A stretch of DNA of 64,000 bases from Isoperla grammatica (taxonomy: Eukaryota; Arthropoda; Insecta; Plecoptera; Perlodidae). The translations under genes were made by a program, and so were the position numbers. The notes below the pieces were generated by a model that saw only the letters and a list, made by a program, of their open reading frames with translations, was not told the DNA's origin and made no database searches. The stretch spans positions 41,517,449 to 41,581,448 of the forward strand of contig OX246745.1 of NCBI GenBank assembly GCA_945910005.1, written 5' to 3'. This document shows positions 44,786 through 58,100 of the stretch, piece after piece. Each line of letters starts with the position of its first letter. The stretch's first letter is position 1.

Positions 44786-45894
44786 CCCAACTTCAACACA
44801 TCACATGAAGAGCGAAATGGATTGACCCTGGACATTATGTAACGACTAAACATTTAAATTTTCTCGCCAGAAAATAATTCAGGTTTTTACTCAAATACAT
44901 TTCGGTTTCTAATAAAATGTGCGTGAGTGTTGTTATTCAAATAATAACACAGTAGTTCGACTTTCGACGTTCGCAATTCCTAATCACAAATAGCTGTTTT
45001 TATCTCGTTGACATCATATAGAAAACACAAACATTATGTGTATGATTTTTTATATCTGCACAATTTAAAAGCCAAAGCTATCTAGTATTTACTATTTGTT
45101 ACATCGGTATACTTGAGAGGCCCTATTCTGTAACTTTGTATTGTAGATCCTGAAATGAATTCTGATTACATTACAATTCATAATAACAACGTCGATCGAG
45201 AATCTTGGAAACTTTTTGATTGCGCCACCAGCAAATCTTATTGTATTGTTTATGAAACTAAATACATATTCTATGTTTTGTATCTCTCGATTGTTAATTT
45301 ACAGTAACTGATTTTAAGTGGGGGGATATTAAACCATTGTGTCGTACGTTGGAACGCCTCCAAGCCAACGTATACATAATATTATACCCATGGCGTATTT
45401 TTTTTAAACAAAGTTTATCAATTCAATTCAATTTCAATTTTATTTTTTTCCATTTGATCATTGTGTACATACAGTCATATAACAGTACATGTACTGAAGA
45501 TGTTATCCTAACACAATTTATATTTGTAACTTGTTGATTGACCGTTGATTGACCGATGTATCACATTCACACGTGCACACAGAAAAGATTTCTTGGGTTA
45601 TTACTTGTATTACCTTGTTTGACTTATAATGACGTGCCATGACAGGGCCAAAGAGTTTATAATACTGCTTGGTTTAAAAAAAATAATTATCACAACATTT
45701 CAGGGAGATCAGGGGCCAATATTCAGGCCGCTACATAAAACTGCGTCTGGTAGAAACTCGGCTATACCGTTGCTGTTAATCCGTCCTTATTCATCTTTAT
45801 TTTCTCTTTTTCCGTTTGCTCAAATCGAATCGCATGTGGCAATTGTGCAAGTGTAAGTAGTTAATAATCTACTTTGTGTCTTTTTGGGCTCTGG
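44786..45894. other. Mostly unique sequence with one dispersed repeat
   Basis: No gene seen. Positions 45385-45540 (TATACCCATGGCGTATTTTT, AACAAAGTTTATC, ACACAATTTATATTTGTAAC) recur at 47470-47550. Confidence 0.55.
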
Positions 45895-45940
45895 TTGCAA
45901 ACATCAGCCATGTTTACATGGCTGACAAGAATAAACAATA

Positions 45941-46026
<86 letters not shown>

Positions 46027-46030
46027 TAAT
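45895..46030 (+). mobile_element. Retroelement 3' end: hairpin plus (AAT)n tail
   Basis: A perfect hairpin CAGCCATGT TT ACATGGCTG (45905-45924) is followed by ACAAGAATAAACAATAAA and a ~85-bp AAT tract. The layout resembles the 3' ends of LINE-1 and LINE-2. The upstream extent of the element is unclear. Confidence 0.5.
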
Positions 46031-47941
46031 TTAAATTAATAAATGTATGATTGTCAGCTTGTCACGGGGGTAAGGGGGGTTACATAGCAATGGAGAGGGG
46101 CAGCAGGGGAGCGTCAAACTACGAAAATCTCAAGTTTATTTTGTCAGCACGGCGAGATTTGTGGTAATTCATTTCAGGTAAAATATTTGCCTTCTGCCTA
46201 GCAACCCCAAACACAAAGATAATATGTTCTCCAACGTTGCCAGTGCAATATCAACTACTCTTCTCTCGTAAGTTTCTTGGAAATACATCTCTCTCCTATC
46301 GCACGGCTAATAGACAATTAGACAACACTGGGAAATTTCCAACAGCCATCTATCCAAAGGTCACGCTAGACAAAGAGGGAACGTTCGGGGAATGTGCGCC
46401 TCGTCCCGTGACAAACATGATGCTTTTAAGTGGTCTACAGAAATTTTAATATTGTCGGCTTAGTTGGACAGAGCAATCCTTTACATAGATTGCGTTTAAC
46501 TTTGATTGTGAATAAATTATATGCATCATATGTCAAACCCATCCCTCGCATGGTAACGGAATTATTTTTAACACTCGGGTACTGACTAGCCAACCTGATA
46601 GTCACCTAATCAATAATAGCCACCTAATCATTAGAAAATTATGAACGTCAATCCTCTGACGAAATACTCCATAATTAACTAAAGTCTTTCCTCCTTCCTG
46701 GCGAATGCCTTGTTTCGCCCTCGCCCTCCCCCCGCCAGACCAACCCCCCTAATGACGTTACTACTTCTCGTGACATTATTACATTATAACGTATAGTTTA
46801 TAATCTATAGTTTGTGTTGTGTTTGTTTAATGTTTGCATTCGGGCTCTTGTTGCAAACATTGCATCACTTTTATGAACGAACAAAGTAAATTAGAAGATA
46901 ACTAGTCCATTTGATGCATTTGAAAAGTGGTAATTCTTGCTCATCCAAAATACTTTATTGTGTGCGTGTGATCTGCTTTACTGTATTGGAAGCATGATTG
47001 AATGCACGAGATGACGCGTAAATTCTCCGAAGTCCGTACGCTCATTGTCTAGGACGAAAGATTCCTATGTGGAGTGGAGCTGGGGTATTTCACTGGCCCC
47101 CCAAACATACACATCTATCAAGCGCTCCAGCGTTGCCACTGCATTTTCGATTTACTGTTTTTCTTGGAAATACAGTTATATGACTTATTTTTAAAGCGAA
47201 GTTTAAAGTAGTCTTTTATAGGGAATGTGAAGTTGTTTTGTTAGGTAAAGAGAGTAGCCCAAGACAGCAATGTTACGCCCACTTGCCCGAGTTCTTATTT
47301 ACACTTTCGGACAAACATGTAATTGCGTGCATAATAATGATTATTCTTAGGGGCACATGCACACAGGGTAGATGCAATGGAATGGTTATGCCCATAGTTC
47401 CGTTTTGTTGGTACAATCAACAAATTCATTTTCACTTACAGTACCCCCTTACAGTACCATATACTTACAGTATACCCATGGCGTATTTTTTAAAACAAAG
47501 TTTATCGATACGTTACCCTAATACAATTTATATTTGTAACGTGTAAACAACTGCACTGACGTGATTACTGACGTAATTTTAATTTTTAATAGAGCATTAA
47601 AGTTCGTGACACTGGTGTGATTACTACGTTCCTAGAATTTTTTAATTAGCGTTATTTACATATTTAATTAATTAATTAATTAATAATCAATGAAGTGAAA
47701 ATTTCAAAACTTGTAAATAAATTAAATATTTAAATACATACTTGATTTAACCCTGTAGTTTATTTGTGAAAATGTCTCTAAATTCTTAAAAATTCCTAGA
47801 TTAGATAGAAACACGTACTAAGTGCGCAAATTAGGAAACTTGCAGGGTGAGAGGTTTTTAATGAGAAATTCACTAGATCACGTCCTGGACAATATCCAAG
47901 CAGCATCCCATGAACCAAATACAACGCGAATTATTACCGTT
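46031..47941. other. No supported gene
   Basis: AT-rich sequence. ORFs at 46237-46449 and 47238-47546 show no recognisable domain. 47470-47550 is a second copy of the dispersed repeat at 45385-45540. AATT repeats at 47663-47682. Confidence 0.5.
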
Positions 47942-48180
47942 GGAGGTGGCTCAGCGGCAAAACGCGAGACTCTAATTCGGAAGGTCGGCGGTTCGATACC
48001 GGTCACCGGCAATCCTGACTGAAGGTTTTATTCCGAGGGTTTCCACAGTCACAAGGCGAATGCTGCGATTGAGTCGTACTAACAGACCTCGGGCATTCCT
48101 TACCAACTATTCAAAAATTCTAATTTACCTTGTTAGTCACCTGAAAAGGGACACAATACACACCCTATACAGCGGGGATT
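47942..48180 (+). mobile_element. SINE-C, tRNA-derived, near full length
   Basis: tRNA-like head at 47942-48015 with A box TGGCTCAGCGG and B box GGTTCGATACC, then body CAATCCTGACTGAAGG, GGCGAATGCTGCGATTGAGT, CCTCGGGCATTCCTTACCAA and TTAGTCACCTGAAAAGGGAC. Truncated or interrupted relatives are at 7764-7925, 2030-2085, 37660-38180 and 63507-63660. Which tRNA it came from I cannot tell from the drifted anticodon arm. Confidence 0.82.
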
Positions 48181-48879
48181 CCTATAAAACATATTAAATC
48201 ATACACATACATATATTATTATATTATTTGCATGCTGTTTTGTTATTAGCAACCCGCTTATATCGGTTATGATGAAATTGCATCATTGTGTACCAGCAAG
48301 CAAACGTCACATTTCGTTGAGCGCATTATTGGTTTCGAAGATGGGCTTAGCAACAGGAAGGAAGTTGATGGAATGTACAGATAAGCTATTTATAGATACA
48401 TTTCAATTTCAACCTGAGCGGACGCGACGCTTGGACCCTGACCTGCAGCTGCAAATTATTCGTATCGGATAGCTTGCCAGTGGTCTTCATCGCGCGTCAT
48501 ATAACCCCCCCCCCCCCCCCACCCTTCTTACTCACGAGAAAACCTACGGTGGGTCCTATTAGTAAAAAAAGATAAACTAGTAGAACAGGTGTATACGTAT
48601 CATCAGCTCAAAGTTTTCTAAATATTGCTATTGTTAATTTAATTTTTTTAAGAACTGGATAGTCCTATTATTTGGTTATTATTACACATACTGTAGGCCT
48701 ATTCGTCTCTGATTTCTAAATAGTAGTTTACTAATAATGTATAATAAATATTGTATAAGTATTTGATTACATCTTCATATTGTATATTGTATTATGTATT
48801 TATATATATATACATTTTTATTTTATTATATTTTTCATGCATGTCACGTGTATATCGCCTCGATTTGCATTGTCGCCTA
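48181..48879. other. No supported gene
   Basis: AT-rich, with a C run at 48506-48521. The ORF at 48269-48472 has no motif I recognise. Confidence 0.5.
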
Positions 48880-49160
48880 GCCGTCTGGGGCCGGCGTAGA
48901 ATAGGCCCAGGGTGACTCTGCCAGTTGTAAGAGGTGACAAAAGGAGACCCTGTCCCTTTTGCCCCCCATTGTCCCACTTTCGATTCCTCCTCCCACTTGG
49001 CCCTGCACTCCCATTGTTATGATAACCTAAGGTCTTAAGCGATGTGTAATGGATCTGATTCGCTTTTCATCTACTTATCATAATTCACCCTCTCATCGTC
49101 TTGATTAGTCTTGTTGCAAAAATATAGGACGTAAAACCCAAATATTGTTATTATTATTTG
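48880..49160 (+). mobile_element. SINE-B copy, plus orientation
   Basis: Aligns with 22447-22740: CCGTCTGGGGCCGG, GGGTGACTCTGCCAGTTGTA, AGAGGTGACAAAAGGAGACC, TGTAATGGATCTGATTCGC and GCAAAAATATAGGACGTAAA, followed by an ATT-rich tail. Confidence 0.78.
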
Positions 49161-50243
49161 GTATTGTTGCCAAAGTATGAGACGTAAAGTTTTAATGATA
49201 TTTCGCACTAGCCCACTTGCCGGGAGTTTTTCTTCATGTTATGGGCTAAAGAAAGTAAATACACGGCTAATGATTAACGTAATGACTTTCTTTTTGTTTG
49301 TAGGTAACAGGTTCTCCTCACAAAGACATACACAACCAATTTTATATACATTAATAATCCACGATAATAATTGCAACCCCACCAACAGAAATTGTGACTG
49401 CCATTTGTTATTAAAATCTCACTGCTCAATTCATTTTGGAATAACAGTTTATAAACTTCTAACATCGGACTCCCATATTCAAGCACTCATTAAAAAAGTG
49501 AGGTTTTCCTTAATCAACTTGTATCTAATCTATATTTTTCTAATGATAACTATGCAACAGGACAATCTATATATTCACTATGCGATAATTAATTGGGGGG
49601 GGGGGGGGTGCTTATGATAATCACATAGAACCATTAAACACAACATAATTTTAAAAACAATTTAAAAAAATACATACGTCATCCCACTGAAAACGTTTAT
49701 GAAAGTGTAGGTATTTTCCAAATGTCTGAACCATTTGCTTCGTCTCTATATTATGTATTCCCATATATTGATGAACTTGGCTTTCGGGTAGCTATTCAGC
49801 TGACGTTTCGGGCAGGTTGCACTACCCATCTTCAGAGCTATAAAACTTGAAGACTGTCACAAGTCACAGTGTGAAAACTACTCGATTGGTCCCATGTGGT
49901 CCCCCCCATGTGGTCCCATATATTGTTTACCCACAAAAAATAACTTATTTAAAAATATATCTTAAAATGTCTAAAAAAGTCCACTACACTACACTTTCAA
50001 ACGCAAAAATGTACAACTCAAAATTACATTACGTCTTGCTAGTCTGCGTTTTGGGCCTTAACCAAGGCCGTACGCAGAAAATAATTTTGGGGGGGGTTTA
50101 CAATTTAAAAATCTAAAAATTGAATTTGTTGCGGTACCCTAGTACTTACTATACAGTACCCTACTGGTGGGAGGGGGGGGGGGGGGGGGGGGGCGACAAT
50201 ACTCCGTTTTCTATTTTAGTTATATTAGTTATAACAAGTGTTT
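49161..50243. other. No supported gene; G tracts before gap
   Basis: AT-rich; runs of 12 or more G near 49596-49608 and 21 G at 50173-50193. ORFs here show no recognisable domain. Confidence 0.5.
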
Positions 50244-50443
50244 NNNNNNNNNNNNNNNNNNNNNNNNNNNNNNNNNNNNNNNNNNNNNNNNNNNNNNNNN
50301 NNNNNNNNNNNNNNNNNNNNNNNNNNNNNNNNNNNNNNNNNNNNNNNNNNNNNNNNNNNNNNNNNNNNNNNNNNNNNNNNNNNNNNNNNNNNNNNNNNNN
50401 NNNNNNNNNNNNNNNNNNNNNNNNNNNNNNNNNNNNNNNNNNN
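50244..50443. other. Assembly gap (200 N)
   Basis: Exactly 200 undetermined bases, probably a fixed-size placeholder, lying 50 bp after a 21-nt G run that is likely to have stopped sequencing. Confidence 0.99.
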
Positions 50444-50931
50444 GTGTGAGTGGGGGGTCGAACCATGTAGGTTGATGAGTGATTAGAGACTTGAGCAGCT
50501 AGCACAAGCCAAAGAGGGAGTAAGAGGGGGGAAGGTGACGTGACACGGTTGAGGTGGATTAAAAGTGGGGAGTCTGGAGAGTCTTCGGGGGGACCGGTTG
50601 GAGGAGCCGTTGAGGATGGACGCACATGTGAGCGCATGAAGATGGAACGGGCCGAGAGGGACCGGCGGTGCCATGGGGCACAAGGACTATCCCCGAGGAA
50701 CGAACCAAGGAGTCACGAGGGACGAACGGACGAGGCGAAAGCCAACCAAGGTAGTGTGACTCCTTAGTAGTAGATTAGAGGGAGATAGATAAAGATCGGT
50801 ACGCCACGTCTTTGCCACGGTAGGATGAATGTCTATTGTCTATTGTGTGACATAATAAATGTACGGTTCCTCGATGTTTGAACCCAGGACTGTTGAGTTA
50901 AGTACCTAGTCTCCCGGCCTTCCTCAGACAT
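50444..50931. other. GC-rich block, possibly an LTR fragment
   Basis: Composition changes sharply after the gap (G-rich, many CGG/GAGG). It contains ATAATAAATGTACGG (polyadenylation-like AATAAA near 50853) and could be read as TGTGAG...CAGACA, like an LTR, but I find no second copy, no primer site and no ORF that I trust. Confidence 0.3.
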
Positions 50932-51082
50932 AGCAACGATCCCAAATGTACGAGTTCACGTATGTCAAGAGAGGGTTACGTCCCCAGTTAAACCTTGTGA
51001 CAGCCGACCTGAACATGGGTTCGAGTCCCGTACCAGGGTGGTAGGGACAAGGGTGGGTCGGCGCGTGAATTCGGTACATAAC

Positions 51083-51556
51083 AATATGCACTTCGGATAC
51101 ATATGCACTTCGGATACATGTGCACTTCGGATACATATGCACTTCGGATACATATGCACTTCGGATACATATGCACTTCGGATACATATGCACTTCGGAT
51201 AAATATGCACTTCGGATATATATACACTTCGGATAAATATGCACTTCGAATACATGTGCACTTCGGATAAATATGCACTTCGAATACATGTGCACTTCGG
51301 ATACATATGCACTTCGGATACATGTGCACTTCGGATACATATGCACTTCGGATACATATGCACTTCGGATAAATATGCACTTCGGATACATATGCACTTC
51401 GGATAAATATGCACTTCGGATAAATATGCACTTCGGATACATGTGCACTTCGGATACATGTGCACTTCGGATACATATGCACTTCGGATACAGATGCACT
51501 TCGGATACATGTGCACTTCGGATACATGTGCACTTCGGATACATATGCACTTCGAA
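51083..51556. repeat. 17-bp minisatellite, array 2
   Basis: About 28 units of the same 17-bp sequence as at 39069-41265, in the same orientation, with ACATATG, ACATGTG and AAATATG variants and one ACAGATG. The ACACGTG variant common in array 1 is absent here. Confidence 0.96.
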
Positions 51557-53037
51557 ACCGTAAAAAAGCATATTTTATGAAACTAAAAATTCTAAATATA
51601 TTCTTTTAAATAAAAAGAAATATGAAGTTGAAAACTGAAAAACAAGTTATCTCGATTATTTTAAAATATAATTATATGTGTTGTGTTGTGACGTATGTTT
51701 TCGTAGACACAATCTAATAGTAATAATAATAATACGTGTTTTGGGGTAATGCACGTTTTGTTATTTAGTATGTTTTTCAAATAACTTATATCACGGTGAA
51801 CCGGTAAAGTGTAAATCTATCATGTAATTGTCTTAGCTTTAGCAAATAAACTAGATATGATATTTTGGTATCTATATTTATGATATATTCCACTTCCTGC
51901 ACTTACATCTACTTTAGCTGCTTCAAAAAGCAGGCGCGAAACAACAACGGGGGGCCCCGGGGGGGGGGGGGGGAGGCAATTTACCCCCCATTCTTACTCT
52001 CTGACAGGAGACAATTTCAATTATAAGAAGTTTTTCTGATGAGTTTATATTAGAGGAAAATCAGTTAATTTAAAAAATCAATACCAATTCGCAGAATAGA
52101 GGCAAATCTCCATTACATAAAATTAAAATATCTTGGAATTCCTGCACATAAAATCACTTTTTCAGGTCTACAAAATCCTCCATTCTATTTTGTATTGGCA
52201 TGTGTGGAGCATGTTCAACCTCTTATAAGAATGCAATGAATAGACAAAACACACATTCCGTTGGGGACTCAGAAGGAGAATACAAAGTACACAACAGACC
52301 CCCCCCCCCCCCCCCCCCCACTTAAAGGAAGTTGTTACGTGCGTGTCAAAAGTATTCATAATAAGCACTACCGGTACTAAACAATTTGTAGGCCTACTGT
52401 CTATGATGTAGTTGAATTGATTTGGATGTTTGAATTGAAAGTCTAATATGATGAATCTGCATGTTCAGCAACAAGGCATGTACTTGAATGAAAATACGGT
52501 ATTTTCTCATAAGCCCCGGGGAGAAAAGATGTTACTCTGATTGCTTTAGCGATATCTTTTGACCCCAGCAAAACAATAGCCACGTTATTTCCGAGTGCAT
52601 TTCTAAAAAGGTATTGCACAGCGCTAGTGTTATAGCGCGAATTGTTTCCAGTTCTCCTATGGAAACATACGCTGTTACGTGGATGAGAGTTATTTGAGCA
52701 CAAAAGGAAAACACATTCGTGATCAACAAAGGTAAAGGGTAAAATAGTTCTGATCGCAAAGAGAAATTAGAGAAAAAACTAAATCGCATCTTTTGGGCTA
52801 CACTTCCTACAGTGGAGTTCCTCGGGAGTTGTACACCCCTAGAGCACAGTAAAGCCGGGCCTTGGTTATATTGTCAGGCCGCGCGAGACTATTCGGTTGT
52901 TTATAGGTGCGTCACGGACAATGACGTAAAATCAAGAACAAGAATGAAAGTTGTTTAATGTTTATGAAGTATTCGGACACGTCCTCGGATATCTAAGTAC
53001 TCTGGTCTTCAAGGAAAACTCGACACTCTTCTCAGGT
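51557..53037. other. No supported gene
   Basis: AT-rich with long G/C homopolymers at 51958-51974 (G) and 52299-52319 (21 C). ORFs at 52443-52789 on the minus strand have no recognisable motif. Confidence 0.5.
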
Positions 53038-53875
53038 CCGGGGGGTGAGTCTCGACTTCCTCGCGGAAACGAAACTTTCGACAGGCTGGAATCTATTCTT
53101 GACCAATCGGAACCATGTGGCGTGTTTTAAGAATTTTCCACAGTCTGCTAGCGGTGAATCAGTGAATCATCCAGGTGGCGGTGGATATTGTTATTAAAGC
53201 AATATCATTTGTTCTGATAAACATGTCAAATGGGCACGAAGTTAACAATAATTAAGCTTATACTTTATTACAACACATTAAATTAGGTTCTATACATTAT
53301 ATAGACTAGGCTGTAGTACTACGTTACTAATGTATGCCTATTAATGTAGGCCTAGGCTTATTGTAGCCTAGTAATGGCCTAGGCTACACCTACACCACGT
53401 GATCTTCTGACGTCACTTTCGACTGTGGAAAGTAATTCCATCTGCAATTTGGCTGTCGGAATTACATCCTACAAACGAAAGTGACGTCAGAAGGTCACGT
53501 GGTGTAGTCCTAGCCTAGGTCTAGGCCCAACTCTTTTAGTCTAGGCCATTACTAGGCTACAATAAGCCTAGGCCTACATTAATAGGCCTACATTAGTAAC
53601 GTAGTACTACAGCCTAATGTATAGAACCTAATATAATGTGTTGTAATAAAGTATTTGCTTACTTATTGTTAACTTCGGCCCGTTTGACATGTTTATCAGA
53701 ACAAATGATTATGCTTTAATAACAATATCCACCGCCACCTGGATGATTCACTGATTCACCGCTAGCAGACTGTGGAAAATACTTAAAACACGCCACATGG
53801 TTCCGATTGGTCAAGAATGGATTCCAGCCTGTCGGAAGTTTCGTTTCCGCGAGGAAGTCGAGACTCACCCCCCGG
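53038..53875. mobile_element. ~840-bp foldback palindrome
   Basis: Two ~400-bp inverted arms, roughly 95% matched, around a ~50-bp centre (about 53428-53480). Outer ends read CCGGGGGGTGAGTCTCGACT on both strands. Landmarks: GACCAATCGGAACCATGTGG, GATTCACTGATTCACCGC, TTTGACATGTTTATCAGAAC, and TAGGCCTA-rich sequence. Next to the centre each arm has CACGTG and TGACGTCA. No transposase and no clear target duplication; non-autonomous. Confidence 0.88.
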
Positions 53876-55153
53876 GCGCTAGCTGTGTCATGGGCCCATA
53901 CGGTTTGCTTACTTGATAGTGTTTTGCGTATTCTCTTCGACAACTGTGATATTTTAGTTTGTGTTTCGAGTACTCCTTAAACGAATACACAATCGTGTTT
54001 ACTAAGCAATCACATTGTGTCCCAGAATAACGGATTTCAAGACCACTCTTAAATATGTCACAGTTTTCTGGAAATACTTGGCTAATCTGCCATTGGTGAA
54101 ATTATCTGTAACTTATCTGAATTATCTGAAATTATCTGTAAACATTATTTAAAGCAAGTTCATGTTAAACAAAAACTTGAAAATATCTAACATCGTAGTC
54201 ATTTGAGCTCTCCTATTTGTGTAACAACTCCATCAATACTCTATAAACATTAAATTAAATAATATATCTCTTTTCAAAATGTGGAGCAAATATAGCTTTA
54301 TAAACAATATCTCTTGTCCATGGGAATAACAACCTTGCAATTCGAAGTAGAAATCAAACATTATTCAACTAATTTTATCAGCGACAACTCTGAAATGGCC
54401 ACTAGAATTGAAATGCTCATTAATAAATATTACCATGTACTTATATTATTAAATATAACGCAATAGTTAGTGGGAACATTGTGTTCAACTAACGAAGTAT
54501 CGCACAACAATATAGTATGTGTATTCATGGTGCGCATTGCTTGACTTGACCAAATCCTAACATTATCTAATATTTAAGTTCTTGGAAATAGCACAGGGTG
54601 AAATCCCTCTTGAACAGTAGTTTGGCAACAGGTTCTTGGAAAGCTGTTTCATGGCCAGTTTGCTCAGTTCTTGGTAGGTCGACTAGATCAATACTATACA
54701 ACACATTGCGTACAACAGATACAGATGCTACGAAGTGAGATGAGACAACGTGTCTCCGCATTATTCCGACAGGCAGTGTCGCTTGTATTGTATTGCTTGC
54801 TACTAAGTGGTCAGTGGTAGGAACAATATAGGGCAAAAAAAGCCCTATGTAGCCATGAACAAGAGAACAATGACTAAGTACTAAGTTTCAAACAGGGGGC
54901 AGACCAAGGGCAGATGGCCGTGAGATCACAAGACAAGAGAACATGTCTGCGAACGAACACTGGGGGGGGGGGGAGGTAGTTGCAAAAACACGCATAAAAA
55001 CTTGTCAAATAAAAGTATTACGTTGTAACGACTGGAAAATGGTACATGACAAATATTCCCGGTGGAATTTCTTTGCTCTTTGGCTTCAACCGACAACAGG
55101 TTTACGCTTTGTTTACATCCCTCGTCATTAGCAGCGATATCGCGATTTCAGCG
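53876..55153. other. No supported gene
   Basis: AT-rich unique-looking sequence with a G run at 54961-54973. The ORF at 54567-54836 (minus) has no motif I recognise. Confidence 0.5.
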
Positions 55154-58100
55154 ATCAAGTATGTTCAGAGGGTAATACACGTTTAAATAACGTTATCAAG
55201 TATGTTCAGAGGGTAATACACGTTTAAATAACGTTATCAAGTATGTTCAGAGGGGTACACGTTTTAATAACGTTATCAAGTATGTTCAGAGGGTAATACA
55301 CGTTTAAATAACGTTATCAAGTATGTTCAGAGGGTAATACACGTTTAAATAACGTTATCAAGTATGTTCAGAGTGGAGTACACGTTTAAATAACGTTATC
55401 CAGTATGCTCAGAGAAGAGAACACGTTTTAATAACGTTATCAAGTATGTTCAGAGGGTAATACACGTTTAAATAACGTTATCAAGTATGCTCAGAGAAGA
55501 GAACACGTTTTAATAACGTTATCAAGTATGTTCAGAGGGTAATACACGTTTAAATAACGTTATCAAGTATGTTCAGAGGGTAATACACGTTTAAATAACG
55601 TTATCAAGTAGGTTCAGAGAGGAGTTCACGTTTAAATAACGTTTTCAAGTATGTTCAGAGGGTAATACACGTTTAAATAACGTTATCAAGTATGTTCAGA
55701 GTGGAGTACACGTTTAAATAACGTTATCAAGTATGTTCAGAGGGTAATACACGTTTAAATAACGTTATCAAGTATGTTCAGAGGGTAATACACGTTTAAA
55801 TAACGTTATCAAGTATGTTCAGAGTGGAGTACACGTTTAAATAACGTTATCAAGTATGTTCAGAGGGTAATACACGTTTAAATAACGTTATCAAGTATGT
55901 TCAGAGGGTAATACACGTTTAAATAACGTTATCAAGTATGTTCAGAGGGTAATACACGTTTAAATAACGTTATCAAGTATGTTCAGAGGGGTACACGTTT
56001 TAATAACGTTATCAAGTATGTTCAGAGGGTAATACACGTTTAAATAACGTTATCAAGTATGTTCAGAGGGGAGTACACGTTTAAATAACGTTATCAAGTA
56101 TGTTCAGAGTGGAGTACACGTTTAAATAACGTTATCCAGTATGCTCAGAGAAGAGAACACGTTTTAATAACGTTATCAAGTATGTTCAGAGGGTAATACA
56201 CGTTTAAATAACGTTATCAAGTATGCTCAGAGAAGAGAACACGTTTTAATAACGTTATCAAGTATGTTCAGAGGGTAATACACGTTTAAATAACGTTATC
56301 AAGTATGTTCAGAGGGTAATACACGTTTAAATAACGTTATCAAGTAGGTTCAGAGAGGAGTTCACGTTTAAATAACGTTTTCAAGTATGTTCAGAGGGTA
56401 ATACACGTTTAAATAACGTTATCAAGTATGTTCAGAGGGTAATACACGTTTAAATAACGTTATCAAGTATGTTCAGAGGGTAATACACGTTTAAATAACG
56501 TTATCAAGTATGTTCAGAGGGTAATACACGTTTAAATAACGTTATCAAGTATGTTCAGAGGGGTACACGTTTTAATAACGTTATCAAGTATGTTCAGAGG
56601 GTAATACACGTTTAAATAACGTTATCAAGTATGTTCAGAGAGGAGTTCACGTTTAAATAACGTTTTCAAGTATGTTCAGAGGGTAATACACGTTTAAATA
56701 ACGTTATCAAGTATGTTCAGAGGGTAATACACGTTTAAATAACGTTATCAAGTATGTTCAGAGGGTAATACACGTTTTAATAACGTTATCAAGTATGTTC
56801 AGAGGGTAATACACGTTTAAATAACGTTATCCAGTATGCTCAGAGAAGAGAACACGTTTTAATAACGTTATCAAGTATGTTCAGAGGGTAATACACGTTT
56901 AAATAACGTTATCAAGTATGCTCAGAGAAGAGAACACGTTTTAATAACGTTATCAAGTATGTTCAGAGGGTAATACACGTTTAAATAACGTTATCAAGTA
57001 TGTTCAGAGGGTAATACACGTTTAAATAACGTTATCAAGTAGGTTCAGAGAGGAGTTCACGTTTAAATAACGTTTTCAAGTATGTTCAGAGGGTAATACA
57101 CGTTTAAATAACGTTATCAAGTATGTTCAGAGGGTAATACACGTTTAAATAACGTTATCAAGTATGTTCAGAGGGTAATACACGTTTAAATAACGTTATC
57201 AAGTATGTTCAGAGGGTAATACACGTTTAAATAACGTTATCAAGTATGTTCAGAGTGGAGTACACGTTTAAATAACGTTATCAAGTATGTTCAGAGGGTA
57301 ATACACGTTTAAATAACGTTATCAAGTATGTTCAGAGGGGAGTACACGTTTAAATAACGTTATCAAGTATGTTCAGAGTGGAGTACACGTTTAAATAACG
57401 TTATCCAGTATGCTCAGAGAAGAGAACACGTTTTAATAACGTTATCAAGTATGTTCAGAGGGTAATACACGTTTAAATAACGTTATCAAGTATGCTCAGA
57501 GAAGAGAACACGTTTTAATAACGTTATCAAGTATGTTCAGAGGGTAATACACGTTTAAATAACGTTATCAAGTATGTTCAGAGGGTAATACACGTTTAAA
57601 TAACGTTATCCAGTATGCTCAGAGAAGAGAACACGTTTTAATAACGTTATCAAGTATGTTCAGAGGGTAATACACGTTTAAATAACGTTATCAAGTATGC
57701 TCAGAGAAGAGAACACGTTTTAATAACGTTATCAAGTATGTTCAGAGGGTAATACACGTTTAAATAACGTTATCAAGTATGTTCAGAGGGTAATACACGT
57801 TTAAATAACGTTATCAAGTAGGTTCAGAGAGGAGTTCACGTTTAAATAACGTTTTCAAGTATGTTCAGAGGGTAATACACGTTTAAATAACGTTATCAAG
57901 TATGTTCAGAGGGTAATACACGTTTAAATAACGTTATCAAGTATGTTCAGAGGGTAATACACGTTTAAATAACGTTATCAAGTATGTTCAGAGGGTAATA
58001 CACGTTTAAATAACGTTATCAAGTATGTTCAGAGGGGTACACGTTTTAATAACGTTATCAAGTATGTTCAGAGGGTAATACACGTTTAAATAACGTTATC

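Noticed and set aside
50161..50637. ORFs spanning the N run
   Set aside because: They depend on undetermined bases and carry no recognisable domain.
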